Source: Diogma glabrata
Taxonomy: Eukaryota; Arthropoda; Insecta; Diptera; Cylindrotomidae
Direction of reading: 5' to 3'
Length of the DNA: 64,000 nucleotides
NCBI GenBank assembly: GCA_963693315.1
Contig: OY856188.1
Coordinates: 223,056,996 to 223,120,995 of the forward strand
Position 1 is the first letter of the stretch. The number at the start of each line of letters is the position of its first letter. Shown one piece after another: positions 1 to 9,736 of the stretch. Made by a program: the position numbers and the translations under genes. The notes under the pieces are model-generated. The model was not told the origin of the DNA. It did not search any database and saw nothing but the letters and a program-made list of their open reading frames with translations.

Positions 1-3
1 GGC

Positions 4-696
4 TTAGATGCCGTCTAGTCCAATAGCTTTAGATGGTTTGGATTTATTAATTCCGTTTTCCACATCTTCTTCGGAAAATATTATATCCTCGAAATTTTCA
101 GTATTGAGTTTGCGCATATGTCTTAATACTGACCTAGTTTCTTTTTCATGTTTACTTTGCTTTTCTTTAAACTGTGTGTTGAATTTTGTTGCGCATTTTC
201 TATGGTTTTCGGTTGGGATATCTTCGAAGGAGATCATGCAGTTGTTATGCGTTTGACGCGGTTGTGTTAAACCCTTAATCACCTTCCACAGGCTATTATT
301 TGTGCCAAAATTTGACTTACTCACTAAATCTTTCTGTTTGTGTTCCATTACTAGTTTATTTATCTGCTTGTTCAGGTCCTGAATTCTAGAGTCAGTTGGA
401 TCTGCCTTACGGATGTCATCTCTTTGGGAGGACAGTACACAAGCTTCTTGTGGAAAGCTTGGTTTAATATTTTGTATTCTGTCGGCTGGAATGAAGCGAG
501 ATCTAGCTTTGTTAAAAATTTCTCTGAATTTTCTTTCCCCAGAGAGGGCGTCAATTGGTAAAATTTGCTTACTGAATTCCAATTCAGTAAAATTGGTAAA
601 ATTATCCCAGTCTGATTTGTTAAAATTAATGTATGTCTTCTTCTCGGATTTCATTTCTGCACATAGTCTGATCCCAATGCAATTTCTGTTCTCCAT
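4..696 (-). pseudogene. Linker and RT N-terminus of the non-LTR element (partial, reaches window edge)
   Basis: 230 open codons on the minus strand. The first residues overlap the end of the endonuclease in another frame. From about residue 20 onward the protein matches the basic, helical linker between endonuclease and RT in this family (FNKSDWDNFTNF). It ends with SKAIGLDGI, the start of RT motif 1 (SPGPDGI-like). The catalytic core would lie outside the window to the left. The frame within this piece is open. Confidence 0.7.
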
Positions 697-1353
697 TCAG
701 CGATTGGCATTAGTGACATACTGGCAAGTGAAACATCTGGAGACGAGTATGAGTTATTTGTTACTCTTGTTGGTTGTGGTTCATTGAGGACTCCAAAGTT
801 GACGCCGTCAATTTGATCAGCAATATTTTCACCTCTTCTGCCAGTGTTCAAGTGTGAGTGCCATAGATCGTGGTGAGCATTCATATCGCCGAGAATTGGA
901 CAGTCTTTGGTATAAAATAAATGTCCTATGGACGGTTCATAACCTATATTACAGCTGCTTACAGGTGGAATATAAATATTAACTAGATTTATCTCCGGAT
1001 TTTATTGTAATACCTAGTTGTTCTAGGTGTTTATCAGTTCCCGGTACTGCTGGTAATATAGTTGTACGGTAGATAATGGTTTTGTGTATGATAAAGGCAA
1101 GGCCACCACCTTTGTCCTTCCCTCTATCCAGTCTTATAATTCTATAATCACAGATACTATCACTAATCTTAGATCTAACATTTAATTTGGTTTCTTGTAA
1201 AACCGCGACTAGAATATTGTTTTTGTACATAAAGTTGATGATGTCATCGATTTTGTTTAAGAGACCGTTACAATTTAGCTGCATTATTTTCACATCACTG
1301 TGTAGGATGTAGTGTTTGCCCTTAAAATGTTTTTGCATATTGTACAATGCCAT
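651..1353 (-). pseudogene. Apurinic-type endonuclease domain of the non-LTR element (frameshifted)
   Basis: Two reading frames together cover an exonuclease-endonuclease-phosphatase domain, which nicks target DNA for target-primed reverse transcription. The frame at 979-1353 carries the N-terminal LNCNGL motif and the LQETKL motif (metal-binding Glu). It ends near IKSGDKS. The frame at 651-884 resumes with MNAHHDLWHS (the GDxNAHH region) and runs to SSPDVSLAS and ALGSD. The piece between 885 and 978 is in a third frame (GDMNAH context), so at least two indels have occurred. The upstream Met at 1353 is not a credible start. Confidence 0.75.
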
Positions 1354-1541
1354 ATTTTAGTTGGTCCAGGATTTCTTTCAATTCCGGCCATGACGAGGCG
1401 AATCTGAAGCAGTGAGGCCAGTGACAACTGCTTCTTTATCCAAAAAATGGAGGTTTGGAGTAGCACCTTTCGTCGAAATGTTTGTGATGGTCCTTGATCG
1501 AAACTGGGTTCCGAGTACTTCTGGGGCGTAGACCCGTCCAT
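1290..1541 (-). pseudogene. N-terminal ORF of the non-LTR element, with 2A-like peptide and truncated zinc-binding motif
   Basis: 83 codons, start at 1541. Residues 53-60 read GIERNPGP (positions 1362-1385), which fits the 2A/2A-like consensus D/G-V/I-E-x-N-P-G-P. In known 2A peptides the ribosome skips the Gly-Pro bond. Directly after it comes WHCTICKNIL, the first half of a Cys-rich finger; the plus-strand relative at 2070 carries more of it (CxxC, then CNTCKEWCH). Here the ORF stops soon after, and the endonuclease follows in another frame, so part of the module appears deleted. 2A-like motifs are known in several APE-type non-LTR retrotransposons. Activity of this one is inferred from the motif only. 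Confidence 0.7.
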
Positions 1542-1560
1542 CTTGAGAAGCTAGACCTCG

Positions 1561-1983
1561 TCAGTGACTTTTGGTGGCTTTCTATTTAGAACGTAGTTCC
1601 TTATTACGTCTTCACTCTTCAACAGTTTTCAATAGTGCTTTTAAGTAGTTCTATACGTAAATTCGTCAATTGATAAGGTGCAAGGATGTTGCTCTTTGTG
1701 ACAGGTCAATAGATATTATTTGGTTAGGATTTCATTATGTTCACGAACCGGCTATATGTTACATTGTTACATTCCTCGTGCAAATGATCTCTGTGGGCCA
1801 TCAAATGACATACGGTTGCGGTTCGCAAGGCAGCGTTTTGTGTTGTTTGTAACATATTCCATTGAGTTTCGGCAACTTTGGGTGTCCATATAGGTGAGCA
1901 TAGTTTATAATCGGTCTTCCTATTGTTTTGTAAGTTGTTATTATGGTATTTTTAACTTTGCTCCATGAACTACCCGCTAGTGC
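1561..1983 (-). mobile_element. 3' RT (thumb/C-terminal) fragment of the same non-LTR family
   Basis: On the minus strand, from about 1985 downward, the translation reads ALAGSSWSKVKNTIITTYK then TIGRPIINYA, the conserved region just after the RT palm in this family. Decayed sequence with stops follows. A second homologous stretch lies at 4560-4760 on the same strand, and a plus-strand one around 6290-6560. It abuts an inverted 5' piece at 1984, which suggests one rearranged copy. Confidence 0.65.
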
Positions 1984-2225
1984 TTTCGACGAAAGGTGCA
2001 AATCCGTCGCTCCATTTTTCGGTATAGAAGCAGCGGTCACCGGCCTCGCTGCTTCAAACACTCCTCGTTATGGCTGGTATTAAAAGAAATCAAAGACCAA
2101 CTAAAATATGGCACTGTACAGTTTGTAAAAACATCTTAAGGGCATACACAACATATATGCAGTGTAATACCTGTAAGGAGTGGTGCCACCTCAAGAACTG
2201 CCCAGGTCTTGTAGCTAATCGATAA
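1984..2225 (+). pseudogene. Inverted 5' fragment of the same non-LTR family (degenerate 2A plus Cys-rich finger)
   Basis: The plus strand here is homologous to the minus-strand 5' module at 1300-1450: the same run from TTTCGACGAAAGGTGC to ATGGCTGG. From ATG 2070 it encodes 51 residues. It begins MAGIKRNQRP, where the 2A core NPGP has become NQRP, so skipping should be lost. Two CxxC pairs and a CH pair follow (WHCTVCKN, CNTCKEWCH, NCPGL), resembling a PHD/zinc-ribbon-like finger. It ends at TAA 2223-2225. Confidence 0.65.
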
Positions 2226-2239
2226 TTGATGTTAAATGT

Positions 2240-2350
2240 GATCATTAGGTTAGAAGAATGGCTTAAGGTTAGCCGTTAAGTTAAAGTGCGTGCAAGTTCT
2301 TTTAAAAATGTGTTTAGATCATTAGGTTAGAAGAATGGATAAAGGTTAGC
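2240..2350 (+). repeat. Direct repeat, two 34-bp units 77 bp apart
   Basis: The sequence beginning gatcattaggttagaagaa occurs at 2240-2273 and again at 2317-2350, with two or three changes toward the end. No gene is seen here. Confidence 0.75.
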
Positions 2351-3228
2351 ACATAAAATTTTGTCCAGGGAAAATGCTTGTTGTTGTTTAACTTAAAAGT
2401 TTATTGGCAATTTTGGGTTTGAAATGAAGCTTTCATACTATCTCCTGAAGGCTGAATTTCGGGCATTTCTTTCGATGTTCCAAAACAGTCGGATTTGAGG
2501 CAAAGCGTTTCTCGAACAAAGTGAATTTCAATGATATAGGGAGGCTGTAAAATTTAGTACCACAATTTAAAAATTAAAAGGCACCGGAAAAACTTTTGTT
2601 AGAAATTGACATAATCGAAAGTTTTGCCACTTTCGATCTGTGAATTTCATCTTATTCGTTTTCAATTTTCTGGTATTAAACAGCTGTTAGCTTTTCGATA
2701 CTATAGGGCCGATTTACGAGATTTTTATTATGTATTTAAATGTTAAATAGTCTACGTTAGCTTCTGAGAGGTAATTTTGCCATCTTCGAAAACATTTTTT
2801 ATTGTGGTTTCATTATTGAAAAGGGAACGAATTTATTAACCCCGAATTGAATGGTTTCAGTCAAGCTTTGAGCAGAATCATTTACATCATCAGTATAACA
2901 ATGACGATCGAAATAGAAAACTCTTGTTTATATCGGTTTTGATAGGTAAATTTATTTATTATTTAGTTAAACATGTTTAGCACACTAAAGATACCATATC
3001 CACTAGAGAAGGAGATGGGGAAAATTCATCGGGAAAAAACTAAGAGTGGCATTGAGTTCTATTTGACCAGTCTAATAAAATAATCGTTCTGGAAAGCAAT
3101 AGTTGTTCTACTACGAAGCATTTTATGTAGTTCAACGTTGGTCAAAATTTTTTAGTTTTATTTTTAAAAAAGTCATGGAATTTTGTTGGAAAGTCAAGGA
3201 ATTTTGTTTTGAAAAAATAGTGGACACC
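2351..3228. other. No recognised feature
   Basis: AT-rich sequence without a convincing ORF or element end. Just upstream of the Nup50-like piece, 3172-3214 contains an imperfect repeat of an aaagtca(t/a)ggaattttg motif. I attach no function to it. Confidence 0.5.
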
Positions 3229-3789
3229 ATGAATTTTTCAAGTTCAAAGATATTACCAGAAAAAACAATCACGGAAACCATTACAATATCAGATGATGAA
3301 AAATCAAATAAATCAACAAATGGAACAATTGAGAAAGAGAGAGAATCTTCGAAGTATTTATCAAAACTGAAAGGATTGAATGAATCTTTACTGAAATGGA
3401 TCACAAAACATATTAATGAAAATCCATTATGTATATTAACTCCGATATTTAAAGATTACGATAGTCATTTAAAAAACATAAACGAAAATAATAAAGAAGA
3501 ATCGACAACTACAACGAATTCCAGTTTGCCATCAAGCGGTTCTGCTCCTGCTTTTAATTGGGGAAGCAAACTGAGTAAACGCGGGTTGGCACCAACCAAC
3601 TCAACTGGATTTTCTTTTGGTACAACTAAACAAACAGACTCTTCTATACTCAACAAAACTGATGACAAGAACAAAAATAAAATGGTTGATATATTTAAGT
3701 AAACATCAAAGGAAGCTGGTGAATTTGTTTTTACTCCACAAAAAGCGTTTACATTTGCGAATGTTCAACCGTTTTATGAGGGTAGGTAC
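3229..3789 (+). pseudogene. Nup50-like nucleoporin fragment with internal stop
   Basis: From the Met at 3229 the translation has a Ser/Thr-rich start and then the segment YLSKLKGLNESLLKWI...NPLCILTPIFKDY. This is characteristic of the nuclear-pore basket protein Nup50 (importin-alpha/Ran cofactor). An FG-type nucleoporin stretch follows (FNWGSKLS, GFSFGTT). A TAA at 3700-3702 interrupts the frame. The next bases continue in the same frame as SKEAGEFVFTP and AFTFANVQP, again Nup50-like, up to a possible splice donor at about 3782. The C-terminal Ran-binding domain is not found downstream. The stop and missing C-terminus favour a partial or decayed duplicate. A sequencing error at the stop plus a distant last exon cannot be excluded. 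Confidence 0.65.
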
Positions 3790-4142
3790 ATTAAACAAAT
3801 TTATAACAATTTGAAATATAATTATTGTTATTTTAGGTTGTAGCAGCTTTAGGGTGACCAGATATTTCAAATCAGGAAAGAGTATAGAAACTGAAATAGT
3901 ACCTTATAATCATTTACGCCATATGGAAGCATACTAGAAGAGGTCGACTTAATTTTTATATTAAAAATAAAACAGTTGAGTTTTAAATTTTAAATCTTTA
4001 TTTCAATAACATTGGTTACATTTATTAAAATTAAAATAATTTCTTTTTGTTTATCACTTTACAGAAAATTCGTACTCTGTATTAAAAATATATTAAATAA
4101 AAAATACTATAAAATTGGAAATTAAGATCATATAATTTTGAT
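3790..4142. other. No recognised feature
   Basis: AT-rich stretch between the Nup50-like relic and the non-LTR fragment. A possible splice acceptor (ttattttag, near 3836) follows the presumed donor, but what comes after it does not look like Nup50 coding sequence. Confidence 0.4.
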
Positions 4143-4860
4143 ATTGTTGTTGTTGTAGCAACAGAGCGGTGCTACTCCTCAGGCTCCATGTCCAGATCCA
4201 GGAACTCTGCTGCTGCTCTTAGGCGGTACCACAAATCTTACTCCGTCAGGTTGGTTGGTTTTCCTGGAAAATTAAATTGATTCCTTGTCAATTCTACTCA
4301 TGTAGTTATTTAAGATGCGTGACCAACCGGATCTTAACTGCGCTAGGATGGTTCTGGTACTGCGTGGTAGTTTTAATTCTTCGGCAGCTATTTGTGGTGG
4401 CTTGCTATTAAGAACTCGATTCGGGGAGTAGTTCTTTATTTTGTCTTCAACGCCTTTGGTATGAATGTTTTTAAGCCCGTCTTATACGTAGGCTCGTCGA
4501 TGTTACCGATGACTTAATTGTTTTTAACATCTTGTAAGACGCAGTTGGCAATCCTCCTGAATTGTTGTCATGAATAAGGTGTCATTGCAGCGATGTTCCT
4601 CTTTATGACAGGTCCATAGATATTGTTTGGTAAGCATTTCTATAAGTTCACGGACCGGAAATATATTGCATTCCTCGTGTAGGTGATCTTGGTTGCTGTA
4701 CGCAAGGCTGCGTTCTGTGTTATTTGTAACTTATTCCAGTTGGGGTCTAGACCCGCTTGAGAAGCTTCTGGCACACGGCTCTTGGTCGGAATTGGGCTAC
4801 GAACGCTTCTGGGGCATGGCCCGTCTATCTTGAGAAGCTTGATGGTGCTGCCGTCGCTTT
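4143..4860 (-). mobile_element. Non-LTR fragment, 3' end plus 5'-end-like piece
   Basis: The minus strand is homologous to the 1561-1860 RT tail. Both contain the stretch around gacaggtc(c/a)atagatatt and an Asn/Thr-Ala-Ala-Leu-Arg-like coding core, here full of stops. A (ttg)n run at 4143-4157 would be the 3' tail of a minus-strand element. At 4780-4850 there is a piece similar to the extreme 5' end of the element at 1490-1555 (cttctggggc, cttgagaagct). The region is therefore a mosaic of at least two pieces. Confidence 0.55.
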
Positions 4861-5033
4861 TGTTTCCCTATATTTGTTTTCCAGCTGAATCGATCCAGTA
4901 TGATACTTAGGTATTTTGCTGGCTCTGTAAGCCCAAGAGACCATTCCTTCCAAGAACAAGAAACAACTAGATGCAGCCAGTGGAATAATTTCCGTCACAA
5001 GCTGACCAAGAGGAGAAAAGTTTGCCGTTGGAT

Positions 5034-5420
5034 GAAGATCTGACACAACGTAAATTCGATGAGACTATTACCAATGCAAACACAGATTTGAATGACACTT
5101 CTTCTGAGGATCTCGAATTTAAAATGAGTGAAATAGAAAGCTAAAATATTTTCAATCTCAAATTTACTTTTTGTTTTCAGTTTCAGAAAGTTTAAAGAAA
5201 AATCACTAGAAGAATTCAGATGTGAGATGTCCAGATGTGAGTTTTGTGGGAAAGAATTTTATACAAAAATTAGTTCAACAATCCATAAAAGGGACATGGT
5301 TGGACATAAATCTTTCAAATGTGAATTGTGCTCAAATCGAATCACAAAAGAATCGTTTCAACGAGCATATGCAAATTTCACATTCAAATTTTCGATATCA
5401 ATGTAAGCTTTGTAACAAAT
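5034..5420 (+). pseudogene. C2H2 zinc-finger gene relic
   Basis: An acidic stretch (5034-5144) ends in a stop. After a pyrimidine-rich run and CAG at about 5180, an open frame shows CEFCGKEFYTK followed by HKRDMVGH and FKCELC. This is one C2H2-type finger and the start of a second. The second finger continues only after a one-base frame change (NEHMQISH, FRYQCKLC). No donor GT is obvious at the end of the acidic piece, so the exon model is uncertain. Fingers of this spacing occur in many DNA-binding proteins, and the family cannot be named. The frameshift and short length suggest a pseudogene. Confidence 0.5.
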
Positions 5421-5429
5421 AATTCCAGC

Positions 5430-5909
5430 ATTCGAACTATTTTTGACCCTATTTATTATTTCAACGAATTGCTGAAAATCACCAGCAACCCAATAAATAG
5501 TTTTGCAGATGATAGAACTCTGTACAAGTCGTTCGAACCCCTTCCTTCAAATTGTAAAATGCACGAACGAATTAATCCTGCCCGCTGCCATAAACGTGAA
5601 TAATGACCTAAAAAAGTCGCCGATTGAGGTGACCGATTTCAAGTCTACCAAAACACAGCTGTTGATTGTTTCCAGATCAAAGACTGAGTTCATCAAAAAT
5701 ATTTTATTCAGTATGTGTGATGAACCATTAGGTGAATGTAAAACATTTGTTTATTGGGTGTCACAGTTTCAAATGACTAACTCTGGAACGATCATGTAAT
5801 GGCGATGGCAAAAAGCGCGTCTAGAAAACTCGGCCTCCTAAAGAGATGCAAAAAATTTTTCACTCCATGTCAATTGCTCCATGTTTATAAGTCCTTTATT
5901 CGTCCGTGC
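5430..5909 (+). pseudogene. Reverse transcriptase fragment with FADD active site (second non-LTR type)
   Basis: Several frames together show the RT palm motif SFADDRTLY. Next comes the region VNNDLKK...DFKSTKTQLL, then MAMAKSASRKLGLLKRCKKF and LLHVYKSFIRPC, typical of the fingers-to-thumb part of CR1/Rex1-like retroelements. The same arrangement recurs at 49.8-51.2 kb. Frame changes occur about every 100-200 bases, so it is non-functional. It is joined directly to a fragment of the other family at about 5910. Confidence 0.6.
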
Positions 5910-6835
5910 TAAGACAAGATGTTCTGCAAGGTGGAGTTTTCTCACTTTCATTCTTTAATCCCTACTTAAGCTTACCTGCCCCATCAGAAGGATTAATCAG
6001 CACGTCATATGCAGGCGACTGCTCGGTGCCTGTAACAGGAAACAACTTGGAACACCTTATCGATATCCTAAATACTTACCTTAATATTCTGAATAATTGG
6101 TTCAAAACAAGAAAATTGAAACTTTCAACTGAAATGACCACTCCAACACTTCACCACATGGACGAAGGAAGTAAATACAACACTAAGCATCCAAAATTGT
6201 TGGGGGTAACATTCGACCCACTGCTTAAATTCAATTCTCATCCACAACAAGTGAACTCTAGATTAACAAACAGGATTAATGCATTGAAAGCACGAGCAGG
6301 TAGTTCATAGGGCAAGTATAAAAATACAATAATTACAACGTATTAAACAATAGGCCGACTTACTATATAGACCCAAGTTGCTGACACTCACTAGCTAGGA
6401 AGTTACAAACAACACAAAACGCAGCTTTGCGAACCGCAACTGGTTGTCATTTGATAGCCCACCGAGATCGCTTGCACAAGAAAATAACATATTGTAGGTC
6501 CGTGAACATAATGAAATGCTAACATCGATTGGCTTGTCACAAACAGCAACATCCTTGTAATAACACCTTAGCAAGAATTGAATCACCAAGCGAAATCAGG
6601 ACAGCAATATGCTTTCTGCATGATGTTAGAGAAAACCAAGTACCTAGTAGCATCAACGAGATTACATGTATAACAGGCTTTAAAATACACTCTCAACTAA
6701 AGCTGTTGAAGACGTTATCAGGAACTACGCCCCAATTTGAGTTCTTAATAGAAAGCAAAAAGAATCACTGTCGAAAAGGTTGTCCCACATGTGGGATAAG
6801 TGTCCCGCATGTGGAGGCCCGCCGCACAATATAGA
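5910..6835 (+). pseudogene. Reverse transcriptase fragment of the 2A-bearing family, catalytic Asp mutated
   Basis: The plus-strand translation begins RQDVLQGGVFSLSFFNPYLS, the conserved GVLQGGVLSP-like block. The active-site block reads SYAGDCS where YADD is expected, so one catalytic aspartate is replaced by glycine. NWFKTRKLKLS, LLGVTFDPLLKFNSH and NALKARAGSS follow in frame to 6310. Decayed remains of the C-terminal part (LRTATG-like, GFKIHSQLK) run to about 6835 with stops. It is the best-preserved palm region of this family in the window. Confidence 0.7.
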
Positions 6836-7064
6836 TCACTTATTAATTATCAAAAAAAATTCTTTCAGTACTACATTAAAAAAAATTTATTTATATTAAT
6901 TGTAACAATTGTAATTGAAATACATGAGTAATATAATCAAAATCAAAAACTAGTCATTTTAATCAATTATATCTCCCCATGGAAAGGGGGCGAAACAGAC
7001 ACCAAATAGCTATTACTAATGGGGAGTGCATGATTTATCATACACTTGGCTTAGTATCTGAAAT

Positions 7065-7760
7065 CTATAATTTGTATCCTTGTATTGATTGTAATTGATA
7101 AGCTTTGTGAAGTTTTATGATATATTTTAAACCAGAGTTTTCATATGTGCGCGATATTGTCTTCAATATTAATTTGTTTTCAGATAAAAGCGATAGTTGC
7201 ATTATTATATCTCTTGAAATAAACATTTCAAATTCCATAAATATTTCTTTCAGCATGGTAGGCGTCTTAACCTGAAAATGAGCAAAATTTGGTTGGGCAA
7301 TATTCAATAAAGGCACCGTTATTACCTGTATGAAGTAATTCTTTCTTCTTTCTCACTATTTAAAATTAACTTTAACATAGCATCTACTTCTATCACGCTA
7401 AACAAATAAGATTGTAAATTCATAGACCTTCGAAATTCCAAGGAAATTGAATGTGTTTTAAAAGTTCATCAGTTACATTTTTTAGAACTCCTGTGTTGCT
7501 TTCACATTTGCTGTGGTAGTACAGTAGTTCAACCATTTTACAGCTCCATCAAATAAGAATTTTTCCTTACAATCTTCATCAATAGAATCGTATTCTAAGA
7601 TTCACTTCCATGTATTTTTATTTTTTAATCGGCAAAATGTAACGCTGACATATGTATTTAAATTTAATGTTTCTGCACCGGTTTTGCCAACTAAATAAGA
7701 AACAAATTAAAAACAAATACAGAAATTGGGTTGTAAACAATCTTACCGGTTTGCTGCATT
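7065..7760 (-). pseudogene. Unrecognised decayed protein-coding stretch, possibly intron-containing
   Basis: Minus-strand frames between 7760 and 7065 look protein-like but are broken. A possible first exon (ATG at about 7759, donor GTAAG) is followed by a stretch containing ILEYDSIDEDCKEK and LFDGAVKWLNY. After a frame change come NVTDELLKHIQFPW and SYLFSVIEVDAML. A last open part at 7065-7316 contains MLKEIFMEFEMFISRD and ends at TAG (window 7065-7067). At least one in-frame TGA and two frameshifts are present. The AVKWLNY/LLKHIQFP pattern is loosely like a BACK domain of BTB proteins, but I do not recognise the gene with confidence. Confidence 0.3.
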
Positions 7761-8021
7761 TTAAAAATAATAACTTTTAATTCTAATAACACTTTTGAAA
7801 TACAAATTAAATTATTTCTCCAATTCTATTCTTTGTTTTGACAGCTAAGTATATATTGAACTTCGAAAAACTAATTTCAAATGATTTAGCTGTCAAACTT
7901 AGCTATAAAGATTTTGCTATAAAAAAATATGTAAATGTGTATGTAATTTTTTGCTGTGCTTGTCACTCATGTTGAAAACATCATTTTTTGTCTCAACAAG
8001 TTTTTCAGTAAAATTTACTGA
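7761..8021. other. No recognised feature
   Basis: AT-rich, low-complexity sequence with no convincing ORF or element terminus. Confidence 0.4.
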
Positions 8022-8123
8022 AAAAACGTAATTTCAGTAAAATTGTATGTCATTTCCCATGTAAATGCGACTAAAAACGTAATTTCAGTAAAATTGTATG
8101 TCATTTCCCATGTAAATGCGACT
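8022..8123 (+). repeat. Exact 51-bp tandem duplication
   Basis: The unit beginning aaaaacgtaatttcagtaaa and ending aatgcgact occurs at 8022-8072 and again at 8073-8123 with no difference seen. Positions 8124-8352, up to the LTR, hold no recognised feature. Confidence 0.9.
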
Positions 8124-8352
8124 TATAGCCGTATACACGAATATTTTTTGAAGTATGTAATTTGTATATCTGGGGTGCGTTTCGAAATTAAACACGGTTA
8201 ACCATAAGGTTAACCATACGTTCCTTTGGGACAAAATAGCTGCTCAAAGCAGCTTTTGAGTAGATCGTCAATGGAACGCCAAAATCTTGAAAATAGGTTA
8301 AATATAACCACACATTTTTCAATAATATTGGAAATACTTATAAGGCATATAT

Positions 8353-9736
8353 TGTAACGATTGCTTAGCATCGTCAGCTTATGCTAGATTGTTTGAAAAA
8401 AAAATTAAAAAAAATGCCTTATATTTTCATAAAACTTTTAAAAATTTGTTATGGCGATTTTTTAGGGCAAAATTTGTAGAGATCATTTTGATTTGTAGAT
8501 ACAATTTTGATCATTGGCAATTAAAAAATAATTACATATAAAGAACCCCGTTAGTATAAAGCAATCTCATTTCATATCTAAAAATCATTTTGTAAAGAAT
8601 GTTTATTGTTTTATGGCCATAATAATAGTAAAAGTGGAAGTTTTGTGATAAGTGTTTCATTCTAAAACTAAATTAAAATTTAAAAATATTTAACTGAAGT
8701 CAAGATTAAACTTTGTTCAATGTTGTCCAAAAGTTTCTAAGAGACCACTGAAAAATAATTTTGTTTTAGTTGGTGCCGTGTTTTTAAAGGTTAGTTTATT
8801 AAAGGGAAATTCTCTTTTGATTGGAGTTATTCTAAGTTACATTTTTTTTCGTGTTTTTAAAGGAGTAACAAGCCAATCAATCAGGATTACTGACTCAATC
8901 AGGATTACTGAATCAATCAGGATTTCAGGATTACTGAAAGCATATTAATATAATATGATTAAAAAAAAAATTTGTTCATCTTATTAAGATACATAATTCA
9001 TCTCGGAATTCCAGTTTTACAAAAGTTCATTTATTCGACATATAGATTTTTAGATGCATAAAAAAAAAATATATAATTTTGTTTTCTATTCAACTTATGA
9101 ATGATTTTTGTTTGTTTGTTTAATAACTAATTAAATTATTGTTTGTATAAAATTAACCAAAAATTTAGGTTTAGGTACATCAACCAAATCAATTTTTCAA
9201 GCGCTTGGAAGGCGATATGGTGGATGATGCGCAGTAAGTTGCAATAATTTATTTGTTATTTAATTTATTTTTGTTTGTTTCTAATTTATTATTTATCTGA
9301 TCAAAATTAAAATTATTTTTCTTAAATTGAATTTTCTAAATTAGACTTTTTTAAGTTAATCTTGATTTTGAAGAATTCTATGTCTTATACATATATAACC
9401 ATTATACATATATACAGTAATAACCATTATACATATATATATTAAAAAAAAAAAAAGTTCTGTAATGTTATTAAAGGGAATATGTTGTTTTTAAAATTAA
9501 TAAATGTTAATTGTTCGTTATGATGATTGATTAATTTCTTTGATGGTTGTTGGTCCACGACAAGAGAAACGCAGGGCAATGCAGAGGGTGGTTGTTGAGT
9601 TCTACTTTTTTTTTTATTTAGCGCACTCATATAAATATAGTTTTTTGTACGTTTAACTTAACACTTTTAGCTTGTAGAACCTCCCAAGCCGTTTGAGTTT
9701 CCCGCAAGTAAGTGCGTAGCTAAAAGTAACGTTACA
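8353..9736 (+). repeat. 5' LTR of the Mdg3-like element
   Basis: 1384 bp, matching 25779-27175. It differs from the 3' LTR by about 12 bp missing near 8411 (atgtagactagc present only in the 3' copy), a small inverted block near 8562 and a few single-base changes. The termini are the 7-bp inverted repeat TGTAACG/CGTTACA. It contains the AATCAGGATTACTGA minisatellite and a short exon-like segment around 9175-9233. Confidence 0.9.
8873..8940 (+). repeat. Minisatellite inside the LTR
   Basis: Three to four imperfect copies of a unit like aatcaggattactga, with spacing of about 18 bp. The same array is present in the 3' LTR at about 26316-26384. Confidence 0.8.

Larger units (their letters stand above)
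1..1560 (-). mobile_element. Non-LTR (APE-type) retrotransposon, 5' part, runs off the window's left edge
   Basis: Read on the minus strand from about 1560 down to 1, the order is a short N-terminal module with a 2A-like peptide, an apurinic-type endonuclease, a linker and the first residues of the reverse transcriptase. This is the usual order of Jockey/CR1-type elements. The reading frame changes several times, so the copy is dead. The endonuclease start (IMQLNCNGLLNK) and the RT start (NKSKPSKAIGLDGI) are visible. Related fragments lie at 1561-2225, 4143-4860 and 5910-6835. The exact clade cannot be fixed by eye. Confidence 0.8.

Noticed and set aside
6395..6589. Minus-strand ORF of 64 codons and similar one at 1670-1852 plus
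   Set aside because: Antisense of the decayed RT C-terminus on the opposite strand.
9442..9630. Minus-strand ORF of 62 codons found in both LTRs (also at 26842-27069)
   Set aside because: Duplicated because it lies in the LTR; low complexity, no domain, no conservation beyond the LTR pair.
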